Below are positions 26,867 through 35,220 of a stretch of 64,000 bases of DNA, in pieces. A program made the position numbers and the translations under genes. Below the pieces are notes generated by a model that saw only the letters and a list, made by a program, of their open reading frames with translations, made no database searches and had not been told where the DNA came from. The stretch lies in the NCBI RefSeq assembly GCF_008632955.1, contig NZ_CP043959.1, forward strand, positions 6,262,001 through 6,326,000. The letters run 5' to 3'. The stretch is from Streptomyces tendae. GTDB lineage: Bacteria > Actinomycetota > Actinomycetes > Streptomycetales > Streptomycetaceae. Numbering within the stretch: the stretch's first letter is position 1; each line of letters starts with the position of its first letter.

Positions 26867-28405
26867 CTAGCCGCGCACCTGTCCCAGCCACTGCAGCGTC
26901 CGGCGGATCTCCACGGCGAGGGGATGCCCCGGCCCCTGGGCCCGCTCCACGTCGTGCAACAGCCGCACCAGCGTGTCGTGGGCGGCGGCCCGGTCGCCGA
27001 GGGCCAGCAGCAGATGGCCGATGCGGCGCCGCACGTCGTGGGCCAGCTGAGGGTCGCCGGCGGCCACGTACTGGTTCTCGTAGTACGCCAGCAGCGCCCG
27101 GTACTCGGCGAGGGCCGCGGCCGGTTCGCCGAGCTGTTCCAGGCACTGGGCGGCCTCGTAGCGGTAGCGCAGCGACTGCGGGTCGGCCTGGCCGGCCTCG
27201 GCGGCGCGTTCGTCGGCGAGGCGCCGCAGTTCGGGCAGGGCGCGCCGGTACTGGCCGTCGTCGAGGAGTGTGGCCGCGTACTGCTTGCGCAGGGTGCGCA
27301 CCACCGGGGAGTGCTCGCCGTGCTGGTCGGCGGCGACCGGCAGGATCGAGCCGAGGATGTCGACGGCCTGGGTGATGCGGCCCTCGCCGAGCAGCCGCTT
27401 CACCTCGTCGACGGCGGCGGCCACGTCGGCCTTCTCCGCGACCGGCGCGGGCGGCGCGGCGGGCGCCGGCTGCGGCGCGGGGGTCCGCGCCCGGTCCGGC
27501 CAGGGGGCGTGCGGGCGGAGGAAGGGCCGGGTGGGGTCGAGCGGGGCGCCGGTGGGCGTGCCCCGGGCGGGCAGCAGCAGCGCCAGGTGCTCGTAGACCT
27601 CCTGCGCGGAGTCCGGGCGGTGCTGCGGGTCCTTGGCGAGCAGCCGCAGCACCAGGGCCTCCAGCGCCTCGGGCACCTCGGGGCGGAGCCGGCGCACCGG
27701 CACCGGCGGCTCGTACAAGTGCCGGTGCAGCACGCCGAGCGCGGTCGAGCCGGCGAACGGCACGTCCCCGCTGAGCAGTTCGTGCATCAGCACACCGAGC
27801 GCGTACAGGTCGGTGTACGGGCCGACGGCGCCGCCCATCGCCTGCTCGGGCGCCATGTAGGCCGGCGAGCCGATGGGGGTGCCGGTGTGCGTCAGGCGCG
27901 TGGTGTCGGCGTCCATCACGGAGGCGACACCGAGGTCGAGCACGGTGACCGTGCCGTCCTGCTTCACCATCACGTTGCGCGGTTTGAGGTCACGGTGGAC
28001 GATCGGCACCGCGTGCACGGCGCTGAGCACCGCGCACAGCTGCGCGGCGACCGCGACCGCCCACTGCCACGGGTAGGGGTCGTGCTCGGCGAGGTGGTCG
28101 CCGAGGTCGGCGCCGTCGACGTACTGCATGACGAGGAACAACTCCTCGCCCTCGCTGCCCGCGTCGTGCACGGTGACCAGGCCGGGGTGGTCGACCTGGG
28201 CGGTCACCCGGCACTCGCGCACGAAGCGGCGGCGCAGTTCGTCGGCCTCCTGGCCGGCCACCTTGTCCGGGCGCAGCAGCTTCACCGCCACGCGCCGGTC
28301 GAGCCGCTTGTCGTAGGCCGTCCAGACCTGTCCCATGCCGCCCTGTCCGATGAGCGTGGACAGTTCGTAGCGGCCGGCGACGACACGTCCCGTCGTCACG
28401 CTCAC
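26867..28405 (-). CDS. Soluble serine/threonine protein kinase with TPR-like C-terminus
   Basis: A 512-residue Hanks-type kinase. The glycine loop is IGQGGMGQVW, the ATP lysine VAVKLL (Lys42), the catalytic loop HRDLKPRNVM, the magnesium motif DLG (in place of DFG), and activation segment GTPIGSPAYMAPEQA. After a Pro/Ala-rich linker (about 310-340) come helical repeats resembling TPRs (340-512). There is no transmembrane segment or PASTA domain. GTG at 28405 overlaps the stop of the upstream membrane-protein gene by four bases, which fixes the start. Likely signals together with that protein. Confidence 0.9.
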   Translation of the reverse strand: MSVTTGRVVAGRYELSTLIGQGGMGQVWTAYDKRLDRRVAVKLLRPDKVAGQEADELRRRFVRECRVTAQVDHPGLVTVHDAGSEGEELFLVMQYVDGADLGDHLAEHDPYPWQWAVAVAAQLCAVLSAVHAVPIVHRDLKPRNVMVKQDGTVTVLDLGVASVMDADTTRLTHTGTPIGSPAYMAPEQAMGGAVGPYTDLYALGVLMHELLSGDVPFAGSTALGVLHRHLYEPPVPVRRLRPEVPEALEALVLRLLAKDPQHRPDSAQEVYEHLALLLPARGTPTGAPLDPTRPFLRPHAPWPDRARTPAPQPAPAAPPAPVAEKADVAAAVDEVKRLLGEGRITQAVDILGSILPVAADQHGEHSPVVRTLRKQYAATLLDDGQYRRALPELRRLADERAAEAGQADPQSLRYRYEAAQCLEQLGEPAAALAEYRALLAYYENQYVAAGDPQLAHDVRRRIGHLLLALGDRAAAHDTLVRLLHDVERAQGPGHPLAVEIRRTLQWLGQVRG

Positions 28406-29043
28406 CTGCCACCCTCGGGGCCCCGCTGCCCGTCCTGGCGGCGCAGGTAGTCGCTCAGTTCGTCGAGCTCGGCGCGCACCTGGTCGATCCGGGCGGGCGC
28501 GGGCCGCTGCGGCGGCTGCGCCTGCGGCGGGGGCACGGGAGCGGGGACGGGCGGCACCGGGCCGTGCGGCGGGTGCGGTGCGTGCGGCGGCTGCGGCTGC
28601 GGCACGGGGGTGGGCGGGTACGGCGTGGCCTGCTGCGGGAAGCCGTAGGCGCTGTGGACGCCGGGGGCGTGCATCGTGGTGGCGTGCGGCGACGGGGGCA
28701 CGGCGCCGGCGTAGAGGTTCCGCTGCCGTGGCAGCCGGGTGTCCACCGTCAGGTAGTAGGCGCCGGCGCAGGCGCCCAGGATCATCACGGCGGCCAGGGC
28801 GGCGTCGGTCCGCCAGTCCTCCTCGGGCAGGGAGCCGACCACGGCCAGGCAGGCGATGGACAGCGGGATGCTCGCCCAGGCGGCTATCCAGTCGAAGACC
28901 CGCCCGCGCAGCACCGCGACCCGGAACAGCGGGACGCAGGCCAGCAGACCGCAGCACAGGACGCCGGCCGCCGTGTACAGCACACGCTGCGTGATGACCG
29001 ATCCCGTACTGGGTGTGGGCGGCGCCGCGCCGTGGCCGTACAT
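28402..29043 (-). CDS. Multi-pass membrane protein with Pro-rich tail
   Basis: A 213-residue protein of unknown function. Three to four hydrophobic helices occupy about residues 18-100 (RVLYTAAGVLCCGLLACVPL, IAAWASIPLSIACLAVVGSL, ALAAVMILGACAGAYYLTV). A long cytosolic Pro/His/Gln-rich region follows, ending in a short helix (RIDQVRAELDELSDYLRRQD). ATG at 29043 follows AGGAGCAGC. Translational coupling to the kinase suggests the two work together, perhaps as membrane partner and substrate; this is inference. Confidence 0.78.
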   Translation of the reverse strand: MYGHGAAPPTPSTGSVITQRVLYTAAGVLCCGLLACVPLFRVAVLRGRVFDWIAAWASIPLSIACLAVVGSLPEEDWRTDAALAAVMILGACAGAYYLTVDTRLPRQRNLYAGAVPPSPHATTMHAPGVHSAYGFPQQATPYPPTPVPQPQPPHAPHPPHGPVPPVPAPVPPPQAQPPQRPAPARIDQVRAELDELSDYLRRQDGQRGPEGGR

Positions 29044-29267
29044 GCTGCTCCTGGACGGGTGTAGCCGATGGGAAATCCGGTGGAGAGTCGAGCGTATAGG
29101 CCGATGGCGACAACCGGTCCCGGGATGTACCGAACCGTTGTCGTACCGGAGCATGCCGACGACCGGCGCGAACTCCGCGCGCGCCGGGGCGCGGAGGGCG
29201 CCCGCGGGCGGACCGGCGGGTTCCGGTGACCTGTGCGACGAGCGCGGCGCCGCGGCGGGCCCCTGGG

Positions 29268-30233
29268 TCAGGCGCCCGGTCCGGGGTCCGGTTCCACCGG
29301 CGTACGGATGCCCGCCCGGGCCGCCTCCAACTGGGCCGCGAACGCGATGCCGAGGAAGAGCGCCACGGCGGTCAGGTTGGCCCACAGCAGCAGGGCGATG
29401 AAGGCCGTGAGCGGACCGTACACGGCGCCGAAGGCCCCGCTCCGTCCGACGTACAGCGCGAGCAGCCAGGTCGCCGAGATCCACAGCACCAGGTGGACCG
29501 CCGAGCCGAAGGCCAGCCAGGTGTAGCCGGGCTGGCCGCGGCGGGGCGACCAGCGCAGGATCACCGCCGACGCGACCCAGGCCAGCAGCAGTCCGGCCGG
29601 TACGTCCAGCACGGCCCACCACGCGGACCCGCCCGTCCCGTGGCCGAGGGTGCGGGCCACGGCGTCGCCGACCGTCTCACCCGCGACGAGCACCAGGAAC
29701 CCCAGGACCATCGGCAGGCCGGCCGTGAACGCGAGCGCCAGGGCCCGGCCGTACTTGCGGACGAAGGGGCGGTCGCGCTCGATGCCGTAGATGCGGTTGG
29801 CGCCCCGCTCGATCTGCGCCATGGCCGAGGCGAGGTTCAGCACCGCGAACCCTAGGCCCAGCCAGAGCGCGACCGTGCTCCACACGTCGCTGTCGGCGCT
29901 GCGCCGGGTGCCCTCGAAGGCCTTCTCGACGACGTCCGCGCTGGCGCCCGGCACGATCCGGCCGAGGGTCAGCTCGATGACCCGGCCCACGCTCTCCGTG
30001 TGCACCGACGTGGCGAGACCCACGAGCACGACCGTGAAGGGGACCAGACCGAGCACGACCTGGAAGGCGAGGGCCCGGGCGTTGGTGAAGCCGTCCGCGT
30101 AGCGGAACCGGGTGAAGGAGTCGGCCAGCAGCCTGAGGCCCCCGTACCGCCGCAGGGCGGAGAGGGCTTCGTCGCCGGAGAGTTCGTCTCCGAGCATGTC
30201 CCGGGTCTGCGGAACGTGGACGGCGGTTCCCAC
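29268..30233 (-). CDS. YihY/virulence factor BrkB family membrane protein
   Basis: A 321-residue protein with about six transmembrane helices, in the family once called ribonuclease BN and now considered uncharacterised membrane proteins. Family signatures include NARALAFQVVLGLVPFTVVL near the first helix, MAQIERGANRIYGIERDRPF, and the C-terminal SGAFGAVYGPLTAFIALLLW. GTG at 30233 is chosen with GAGGAG about 10 bases upstream; an ATG 12 codons later is possible. It is monocistronic. Confidence 0.85.
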   Translation of the reverse strand: MGTAVHVPQTRDMLGDELSGDEALSALRRYGGLRLLADSFTRFRYADGFTNARALAFQVVLGLVPFTVVLVGLATSVHTESVGRVIELTLGRIVPGASADVVEKAFEGTRRSADSDVWSTVALWLGLGFAVLNLASAMAQIERGANRIYGIERDRPFVRKYGRALALAFTAGLPMVLGFLVLVAGETVGDAVARTLGHGTGGSAWWAVLDVPAGLLLAWVASAVILRWSPRRGQPGYTWLAFGSAVHLVLWISATWLLALYVGRSGAFGAVYGPLTAFIALLLWANLTAVALFLGIAFAAQLEAARAGIRTPVEPDPGPGA

Positions 30234-30327
30234 GATGCGGCTGCTCCTCGTGTCGGGGCGGGCGAGGACGTCGTCCTCCACGCGTGCGCATGCCCCGTGA
30301 ACGGCACCGCAGCCCGCAGGCAACGGC

Positions 30328-32526
30328 TTAGTCGGGGGCGATCGTCCCGTCCGTCAGGCCGTCGTACATCCCGCGCACGAGCTGCTCGCCGAGCCGCCCG
30401 GCCTCCCTGAGCGCCCGCTCGAACGCGTCGAGGTCGCGGAACCGGGCGCCGTAGCGGCGCTGTTCGTCCGGCGCGAGGCGGGGCAGCTGGAGGCGCCGGA
30501 CGTCGAGCCGGGTGGCGGTGGACGCGTAGCTGCTGGCCCGGCGGTGGTTGGCGGTGCCGCGCAGGAACCCGGCGAGGAACCACGCGTCGAGCGCGGCCGG
30601 ATCGGGGCGCAGCAGCACGAGGTTGCGGCCGAGGACGGCCCCGGCGGTCGCCTCGTCGACCACCCGGGCCACGGCCCCTCCGCCGAGCACGGGCAGGACG
30701 ACGTCGCCCGCCTCGGTCAGCACCGGTTCCTCCTCGCTCTCCGGGAGCGTCCCGGAGGGCGCCGTCCCGGCCAGCACGTCGTGGTCGGTGAGCACGGGCA
30801 CCCGCGCGGGCCCGCCGTGCCCGCCGGTGCGCATCACCAGCGCGCCCGCGCGCGCCAGTTCGCCGACGGTGGTCAGCGGCAGCCGCCCGGACGCGGCGGG
30901 CGGCACCGGCTCCGCGGGCGGCGGCGCCAGCCGGGAGGTCAGCCGCAGCGTCTCGTCGAGCCGCTCCCGTACGCCGGCCAGGCGGCCCGCGCCGCCGGTG
31001 TCCGCCGGGGGCGGCAGGTGGCGGGCGGGGGCGAGGTCGACGTCGTCGTCGAGGAGTTCGATGACCGGCACGGAACGCGCCAGGCCGGGCCGTTGGTCGA
31101 TCCGTCCGGCGCCGTCGAAGGCCTGCCAGGCGTCGAGGACCGTCTCCCCCACCCCGGGCCAGTCGGGACCGCCGCGCCCGTCGTCGGTGAACCGTCCGGC
31201 GTCGACGAGCAGCACCTCCGGCTGCGCGGGCGCCCGGTCGGGGCGGCGCAGCACCCACAGATGCAGCGGGACGCTGTACGGGGGCGCCGCGCCGGCCGGC
31301 AGGGCGACGACGGCACGCAGCGCGCCCCGGCGCAGCAGGTCGGACCTGATCCGCCGTCCGGAACGGCGGGACGCGGCGGCGGGCGGCATCAGCAGGACGG
31401 CGGTGCCGCCCTCCCGCAGCCGGGCGAGCGCGTGCTGCACCCACGCCAGCTCGGACTCGGTGCGGGCGGGGAAGCCGTACTCCCAGCGCGGGTCGTAGGC
31501 GAGTTCGTCGTGCCCCCAGTTGCGCTCGTTGAACGGCGGGTGGCACAGCACCGCGTCGGCCCGCAGCCCCGGGTGGGCGTCGGCCCGCAGGGTGTCGCCG
31601 GCGGCGGCGTGCACGGGGGCGCGGGTGTGCAGGGCGAGCCGCAGGGCGGTGAGGGCGGCGAGGTCGCGGGCGCCGTCCTGGGCGTACAGCACCCGGTCGG
31701 GGCGGGAGGCGACGGCGCGGAGCAGGGCGCCGGTGCCGCAGGCGGGGTCCAGGACGGTCGCGGGCGTGCCGGCGAGGGCGGCCATGAGCGCGGCGAGGTC
31801 GGGCGGGGTGAGCGTGTACTGGCGCGGGTTGGCGTCGAGGTGCCGGCCGAGCAGGAACTCGAAGGTGTGCCGGGCGCCCGTTCCGGCGGCCAGTTCGGCG
31901 ACACCGCGCAGCAGGGGGACGGAGGGCAACAGGCGGGAGGCGGTGAGCAGTTCGAGGGCGGCGCGGGGCTCGGCGGGGGCGGGGGCCGCGGCGTCGGCCG
32001 GGGTGGAGGCTCCGGGGGCCGCCGGGGCTGCGGCGGTGGGGGTGGGGGTGGCGGCCGGGGTGGAGGGCCGGGTGTTCACAGCGTCCCGGGTGTGCACGCG
32101 TGAACCGTCCGGTTGCCCCGGGCACGGCGACCCGAGGGCCCGCGGTGTGAGCACCTCGTCCAGCGCCTCGGGCAGCAGCGCGGCGAGCCGCTCGTCGGTG
32201 CCGGAGCTGATGTCGAGCCAGACGGGCGGCCGGTCGTGGATCAGCAGAAGGGCGCAGCCCGCGTGGATGAGCGCGGTGACCGGGCCCTCGGGATGACCGA
32301 CGAGCTGCTGCCAGACGCGCTCCTTCAGCGGGACCTCGGCGAGCTTCCGGTGCCGCCGCAACCAGGCCTCGACCTCGGTGAGCGCGAACGCGGGGCTGGT
32401 CTCCGTGCCGCCGACCGGGCGGGGGAAGTCGGCGTGCCGGCGGCGCCAGTTGCTGACGGCGGCCCGGCCCACGCCCGCCAGCCGGGCGATTCCGGCCGCG
32501 GTCACTTCTGTCGCGTTGTCCTGCAT
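30328..32526 (-). CDS. HTH - N-6 DNA methylase - TRD-like fusion, solitary
   Basis: A 732-residue protein. An N-terminal helix-turn-helix (TAAGIARLAGVGRAAVSNWR, about residues 8-30) is followed by a Pro/Ala/Thr-rich linker and a type I-like methylase domain. The SAM motif is VLDPACGTGALLRA. The catalytic tetrad reads HPPF instead of NPPF or DPPY, so activity is doubtful. The last 200 residues resemble a type I specificity region, ending with a coiled helix and FRDLDAFERALREAGRL. No restriction gene is near. It may be a DNA-binding regulator derived from a methylase. The start is uncertain: ATG at 32526 has a weak site, and GTG or ATG starts exist upstream. Confidence 0.72.
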   Translation of the reverse strand: MQDNATEVTAAGIARLAGVGRAAVSNWRRRHADFPRPVGGTETSPAFALTEVEAWLRRHRKLAEVPLKERVWQQLVGHPEGPVTALIHAGCALLLIHDRPPVWLDISSGTDERLAALLPEALDEVLTPRALGSPCPGQPDGSRVHTRDAVNTRPSTPAATPTPTAAAPAAPGASTPADAAAPAPAEPRAALELLTASRLLPSVPLLRGVAELAAGTGARHTFEFLLGRHLDANPRQYTLTPPDLAALMAALAGTPATVLDPACGTGALLRAVASRPDRVLYAQDGARDLAALTALRLALHTRAPVHAAAGDTLRADAHPGLRADAVLCHPPFNERNWGHDELAYDPRWEYGFPARTESELAWVQHALARLREGGTAVLLMPPAAASRRSGRRIRSDLLRRGALRAVVALPAGAAPPYSVPLHLWVLRRPDRAPAQPEVLLVDAGRFTDDGRGGPDWPGVGETVLDAWQAFDGAGRIDQRPGLARSVPVIELLDDDVDLAPARHLPPPADTGGAGRLAGVRERLDETLRLTSRLAPPPAEPVPPAASGRLPLTTVGELARAGALVMRTGGHGGPARVPVLTDHDVLAGTAPSGTLPESEEEPVLTEAGDVVLPVLGGGAVARVVDEATAGAVLGRNLVLLRPDPAALDAWFLAGFLRGTANHRRASSYASTATRLDVRRLQLPRLAPDEQRRYGARFRDLDAFERALREAGRLGEQLVRGMYDGLTDGTIAPD

Positions 32527-32637
32527 GCCCGGCACACCGCCCCGCTTCCCCTCGCTGCCTCTGTGGCGTCGAAGCATACCGATCAGCTCGCAGCGGCGGA
32601 TTCACGCGCGTGTACGGACCGTTCACAGGGTCTTTGG

Positions 32638-32666
32638 TTGACTCGGTTCACACTCTCTGCTGTGAT
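32638..32666 (+). promoter_or_regulatory. Housekeeping-type promoter
   Basis: TTGACT (32638-32643) and TGTGAT (32661-32666) with a 17-base spacer lie about 60 bases before the secreted-protein gene at 32727. Good match to the sigma-70-type consensus. Confidence 0.65.
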
Positions 32667-32726
32667 TGACCCCGCAAACAAGCGGCCGCCGTACGGGGCG
32701 GCGCTGCCTGGGGAGGGGACACAGTC

Positions 32727-33242
32727 ATGGGCATGAAGACCAAGATCGCGCTGGGCGCCGTCGTGGGGATCGTCGTCATCGGCGCCGTCTCGGCGAACGC
32801 GGGGGACGGCGACGGAGGCTCCACCGGCAAGGACACCTCCGCCTCCGCCGACCGCCAGGCCGGCGGGGCGAAGGACGCGGGGGCGGGCACCGGCGCGGAC
32901 GCGAAGCCCGACGCGAAGGCGGACACGAAGGCGGACACCGGCCAGGAGACGGGGAAGAAGGCCTCCCAGGCCGAACAGTTCAAGGCGTTCGTGAAGGAGA
33001 ACGGGACGGCCCAGGAGAAGGAGGCCGTCGCCCACGTCACCAAGGTGCAGGGCGCCGACGACCGGAACGACATCTTCGACACCGCCGACGTCTACACCGA
33101 CTTCACCGGCGGCATCATGGGCGAGGGCACCGGCCCCGCCAAGCTCATCGCCTCCGCCTTCGCCGACTGGAAGCAGAGCGAGAACGGCCTCGTCACGGTC
33201 TACGACGCCGACGGCGAGCTCCTGGGCAACGGCCAGTTCTGA
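32727..33242 (+). CDS. Secreted or anchored protein with charged linker, unknown function
   Basis: 171 residues. The N-terminal hydrophobic stretch (KIALGAVVGIVVIGAVSANA) is a signal peptide or anchor. A low-complexity Asp/Ala/Lys/Gly region follows (about 28-85), then a small globular domain (about 88-171: QFKAFVKENGTAQEKEAV, KVQGADDRNDIFDTADVYTD, YDADGELLGNGQF). The domain resembles Streptomyces lipoprotein-like hypotheticals. ATG at 32727 follows GGGGA by seven bases. It has its own promoter and is followed 86 bases later by a lipoprotein gene. Confidence 0.72.
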   Translation: MGMKTKIALGAVVGIVVIGAVSANAGDGDGGSTGKDTSASADRQAGGAKDAGAGTGADAKPDAKADTKADTGQETGKKASQAEQFKAFVKENGTAQEKEAVAHVTKVQGADDRNDIFDTADVYTDFTGGIMGEGTGPAKLIASAFADWKQSENGLVTVYDADGELLGNGQF

Positions 33243-33328
33243 CCCCGGCCGCGTCACGGCCCGCACCCGCCGCCGCCCGTTCCCGGGCCGTTGGCCGATC
33301 AACCACCACCCCCGAAGGAAGATCCGTC

Positions 33329-34117
33329 ATGCGTCGCACCGCACTCGCCACCCTCTGCCTCGTCGCCGTGGCCGGCACCGCGCTCACCGGCTGCCAGTCC
33401 GGGGAGGACGGGAAGGACAAGGCGTCCGGCAGCCCCCGGCAGTCGGAAGAGGCGAGGAAGACCGAGGCGAACGAGCCGTTCGCCGGTCTGACCGGCGGCG
33501 AGATCACCGAACGCGCCGTGGCCGCCACCACCGGCGCCTCCTCGCTGCGGTTCAAGGGCGAGATCCCCGACGAGGAGAGCGGCGGCACCCTCCGCATCGA
33601 CCTGGCCCTGGACAAGAAGGGCGACTGCGCCGGCACCCTGGGCATGGGCGACCGGGGCCGGACCGAACTGATCAAGGCCGGCGACACGCTGTACCTCAAG
33701 TACGACGAGGCGTTCCTGCGCGCCCAGAGCGAGGGCGAGCCGCAGGCCGACGTCGACGCGGTGGTGGAGATGATGGCCGGCAAGTGGACGAAGATGTCGG
33801 CCACCGGCGCGGACGCGGAGGACATCGCGGCCTTCTGCGACCTGGACGAGGTGCTCGGCGAGGCCAGGGACGGCAGCTCGGACGCCACCCGGGGCAAGGC
33901 CACCACCGTCGACGGCACCCCGGCGCTCACGCTCACCGAGAAGGACGGCAAGGACCGTTACACCTTCTACGTCGCCACCGACGGCGAGCCGTACCTGCTC
34001 AAGCTGGTCAGCACGTCGGCCACGGACCCCGGCTCGGTCACCTTCACCGGCTTCGGGAAGCCGGTCCCGGCCCGGAAGCCCGCGGGCGAGATCATCGACC
34101 TCGACGCCCTGGGCTGA
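33329..34117 (+). CDS. LppX/LprG-like lipoprotein
   Basis: A 262-residue lipoprotein with lipobox ALTGC (Cys20). The mature part has the alpha/beta layout of the LppX_LprAFG class, whose members carry lipids across the envelope in actinobacteria: TGGEITERAVAATTGASSLRF, LRIDLALDKKGDCAGTL, TLYLKYDEAF, YTFYVATDGEPYLLKL. ATG at 33329 follows GAAGGAAG. Family resemblance is moderate; carrier function is inferred. It is convergent with an HNH lipoprotein gene. Confidence 0.75.
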   Translation: MRRTALATLCLVAVAGTALTGCQSGEDGKDKASGSPRQSEEARKTEANEPFAGLTGGEITERAVAATTGASSLRFKGEIPDEESGGTLRIDLALDKKGDCAGTLGMGDRGRTELIKAGDTLYLKYDEAFLRAQSEGEPQADVDAVVEMMAGKWTKMSATGADAEDIAAFCDLDEVLGEARDGSSDATRGKATTVDGTPALTLTEKDGKDRYTFYVATDGEPYLLKLVSTSATDPGSVTFTGFGKPVPARKPAGEIIDLDALG

Positions 34118-34183
34118 CCGGCCCTCCCGACGGGCCGTCGGCTCGCCGCGCCGCTCGCCGCGGCGGGCGCCGTCAGGCGTCGG

Positions 34184-34963
34184 TCAGGCGCGGCACTGCT
34201 CCCGCATGGCCGCCTTGTCCGCCGTGGTGACCGGCAGTTCGTACTTGTCGGCGACCTGGGCGAAGCGGACCGCGTAGGCGCAGCGGATGCCCTTGGCCGG
34301 GGGCAGCCAGGACGCCGGTCCCGAGTCCCGCTTGGCCGAGTTGGCGCCGCCGTCGACCGGGAGCAGGTTGAGCGGGTCGTTGGCCAGCTGCTCGCGCTTG
34401 GACTCGGCCCAGCGGGAGGCGCCCATCTGCCAGCTGTAGGACAGCGGGATCACATGGTCGATCTGCACCTCGGCGGCCTTCTGCTTGCGCCACTCGATGC
34501 TCTTGCCGGTGTAGGGGTCGACCAGCGTCAGGGAGACGACGACGCAGTCGGACCCGGAGCGGAAGGTGACCTTCTGACCGTCCCTCTGGAGGATGTCGTT
34601 ACGGGTGTCGCAGCCGTTCCGCGCCAGCGGCACACCGTCGGCCGTGTCCATCCACGCGTAGCCGTACTCGTCGCGGTCGTACCCCGTCTTCGGGCCGCGT
34701 CCCTTGGTGGCGACCTTGTCGATGACGGCGGCGGCCGCGGCGCGCTCCTTCGCGTCGGTCAAGGGGGCGAGGCCGGGGCGGGTGCCGTCGGGGTTGTCCA
34801 GCGGGCTGACGGCGTGTCCGTCGGGGGCCGCCCCTCCGCTGCCGCCGGCGGCCGGGACGTCGACCTCCGGTATCGACTCGCATCCCGCGAGGAGGACCAC
34901 GGCGACGGCCGCCGCCCCTCCCGTACGCCGCACCCTGCTGCCCCACCCCATGTGTCGCGTCAC
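34184..34963 (-). CDS. HNH endonuclease-like lipoprotein (DUF1524/GmrSD type)
   Basis: 259 residues. The signal peptide ends with VLLAGC, a lipobox, so the protein is exported and lipid-anchored. The C-terminal half is the DUF1524 HNH-like domain: VQIDHVIPLSYSWQMGASRW, then ANDPLNLLPVDGGANSAKRD and GPASWLPP, with the Asp-His pair and Asn of the nuclease core. Such secreted HNH proteins are common in Streptomyces and may degrade external DNA. GTG at 34963 is chosen because GGGAGG lies six bases upstream. Confidence 0.85.
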   Translation of the reverse strand: MTRHMGWGSRVRRTGGAAAVAVVLLAGCESIPEVDVPAAGGSGGAAPDGHAVSPLDNPDGTRPGLAPLTDAKERAAAAAVIDKVATKGRGPKTGYDRDEYGYAWMDTADGVPLARNGCDTRNDILQRDGQKVTFRSGSDCVVVSLTLVDPYTGKSIEWRKQKAAEVQIDHVIPLSYSWQMGASRWAESKREQLANDPLNLLPVDGGANSAKRDSGPASWLPPAKGIRCAYAVRFAQVADKYELPVTTADKAAMREQCRA

Positions 34964-35120
34964 CGCGCCCCTCCCTTGTTCCGCTGTAACCCTGCCCCGC
35001 CAGGAGCGTTCGATACGGGACCTCACCGTAACGAGCGACCGGTCCAGGCCGTGGAGGCGGCCGTCGCCGAGCTCGGTCACGTCCCCCACACCACAGCGGA
35101 CCCCACGTGCACACGTCCGT

Positions 35121-35162
35121 CAGGGCCGTCCATGACCGCCGGATGCGGCGTGGACGGCCCTG
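35121..35162 (-). terminator. Terminator downstream of mfd
   Basis: A perfect 12-bp stem (CAGGGCCGTCCA with TGGACGGCCCTG) and an 18-base loop lie about 60 bases beyond the mfd stop. Confidence 0.75.
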
Positions 35163-35220
35163 CGTGCTCCGGCGGTGCGCGCTACGGCCGCAGGTCAGGA
35201 CGCCCTGACGAGCGGCGCGG

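Noticed and set aside
30328..32526. A complete restriction-modification or BREX-like system
   Set aside because: No nuclease, helicase or accessory gene adjoins the methylase-like protein.
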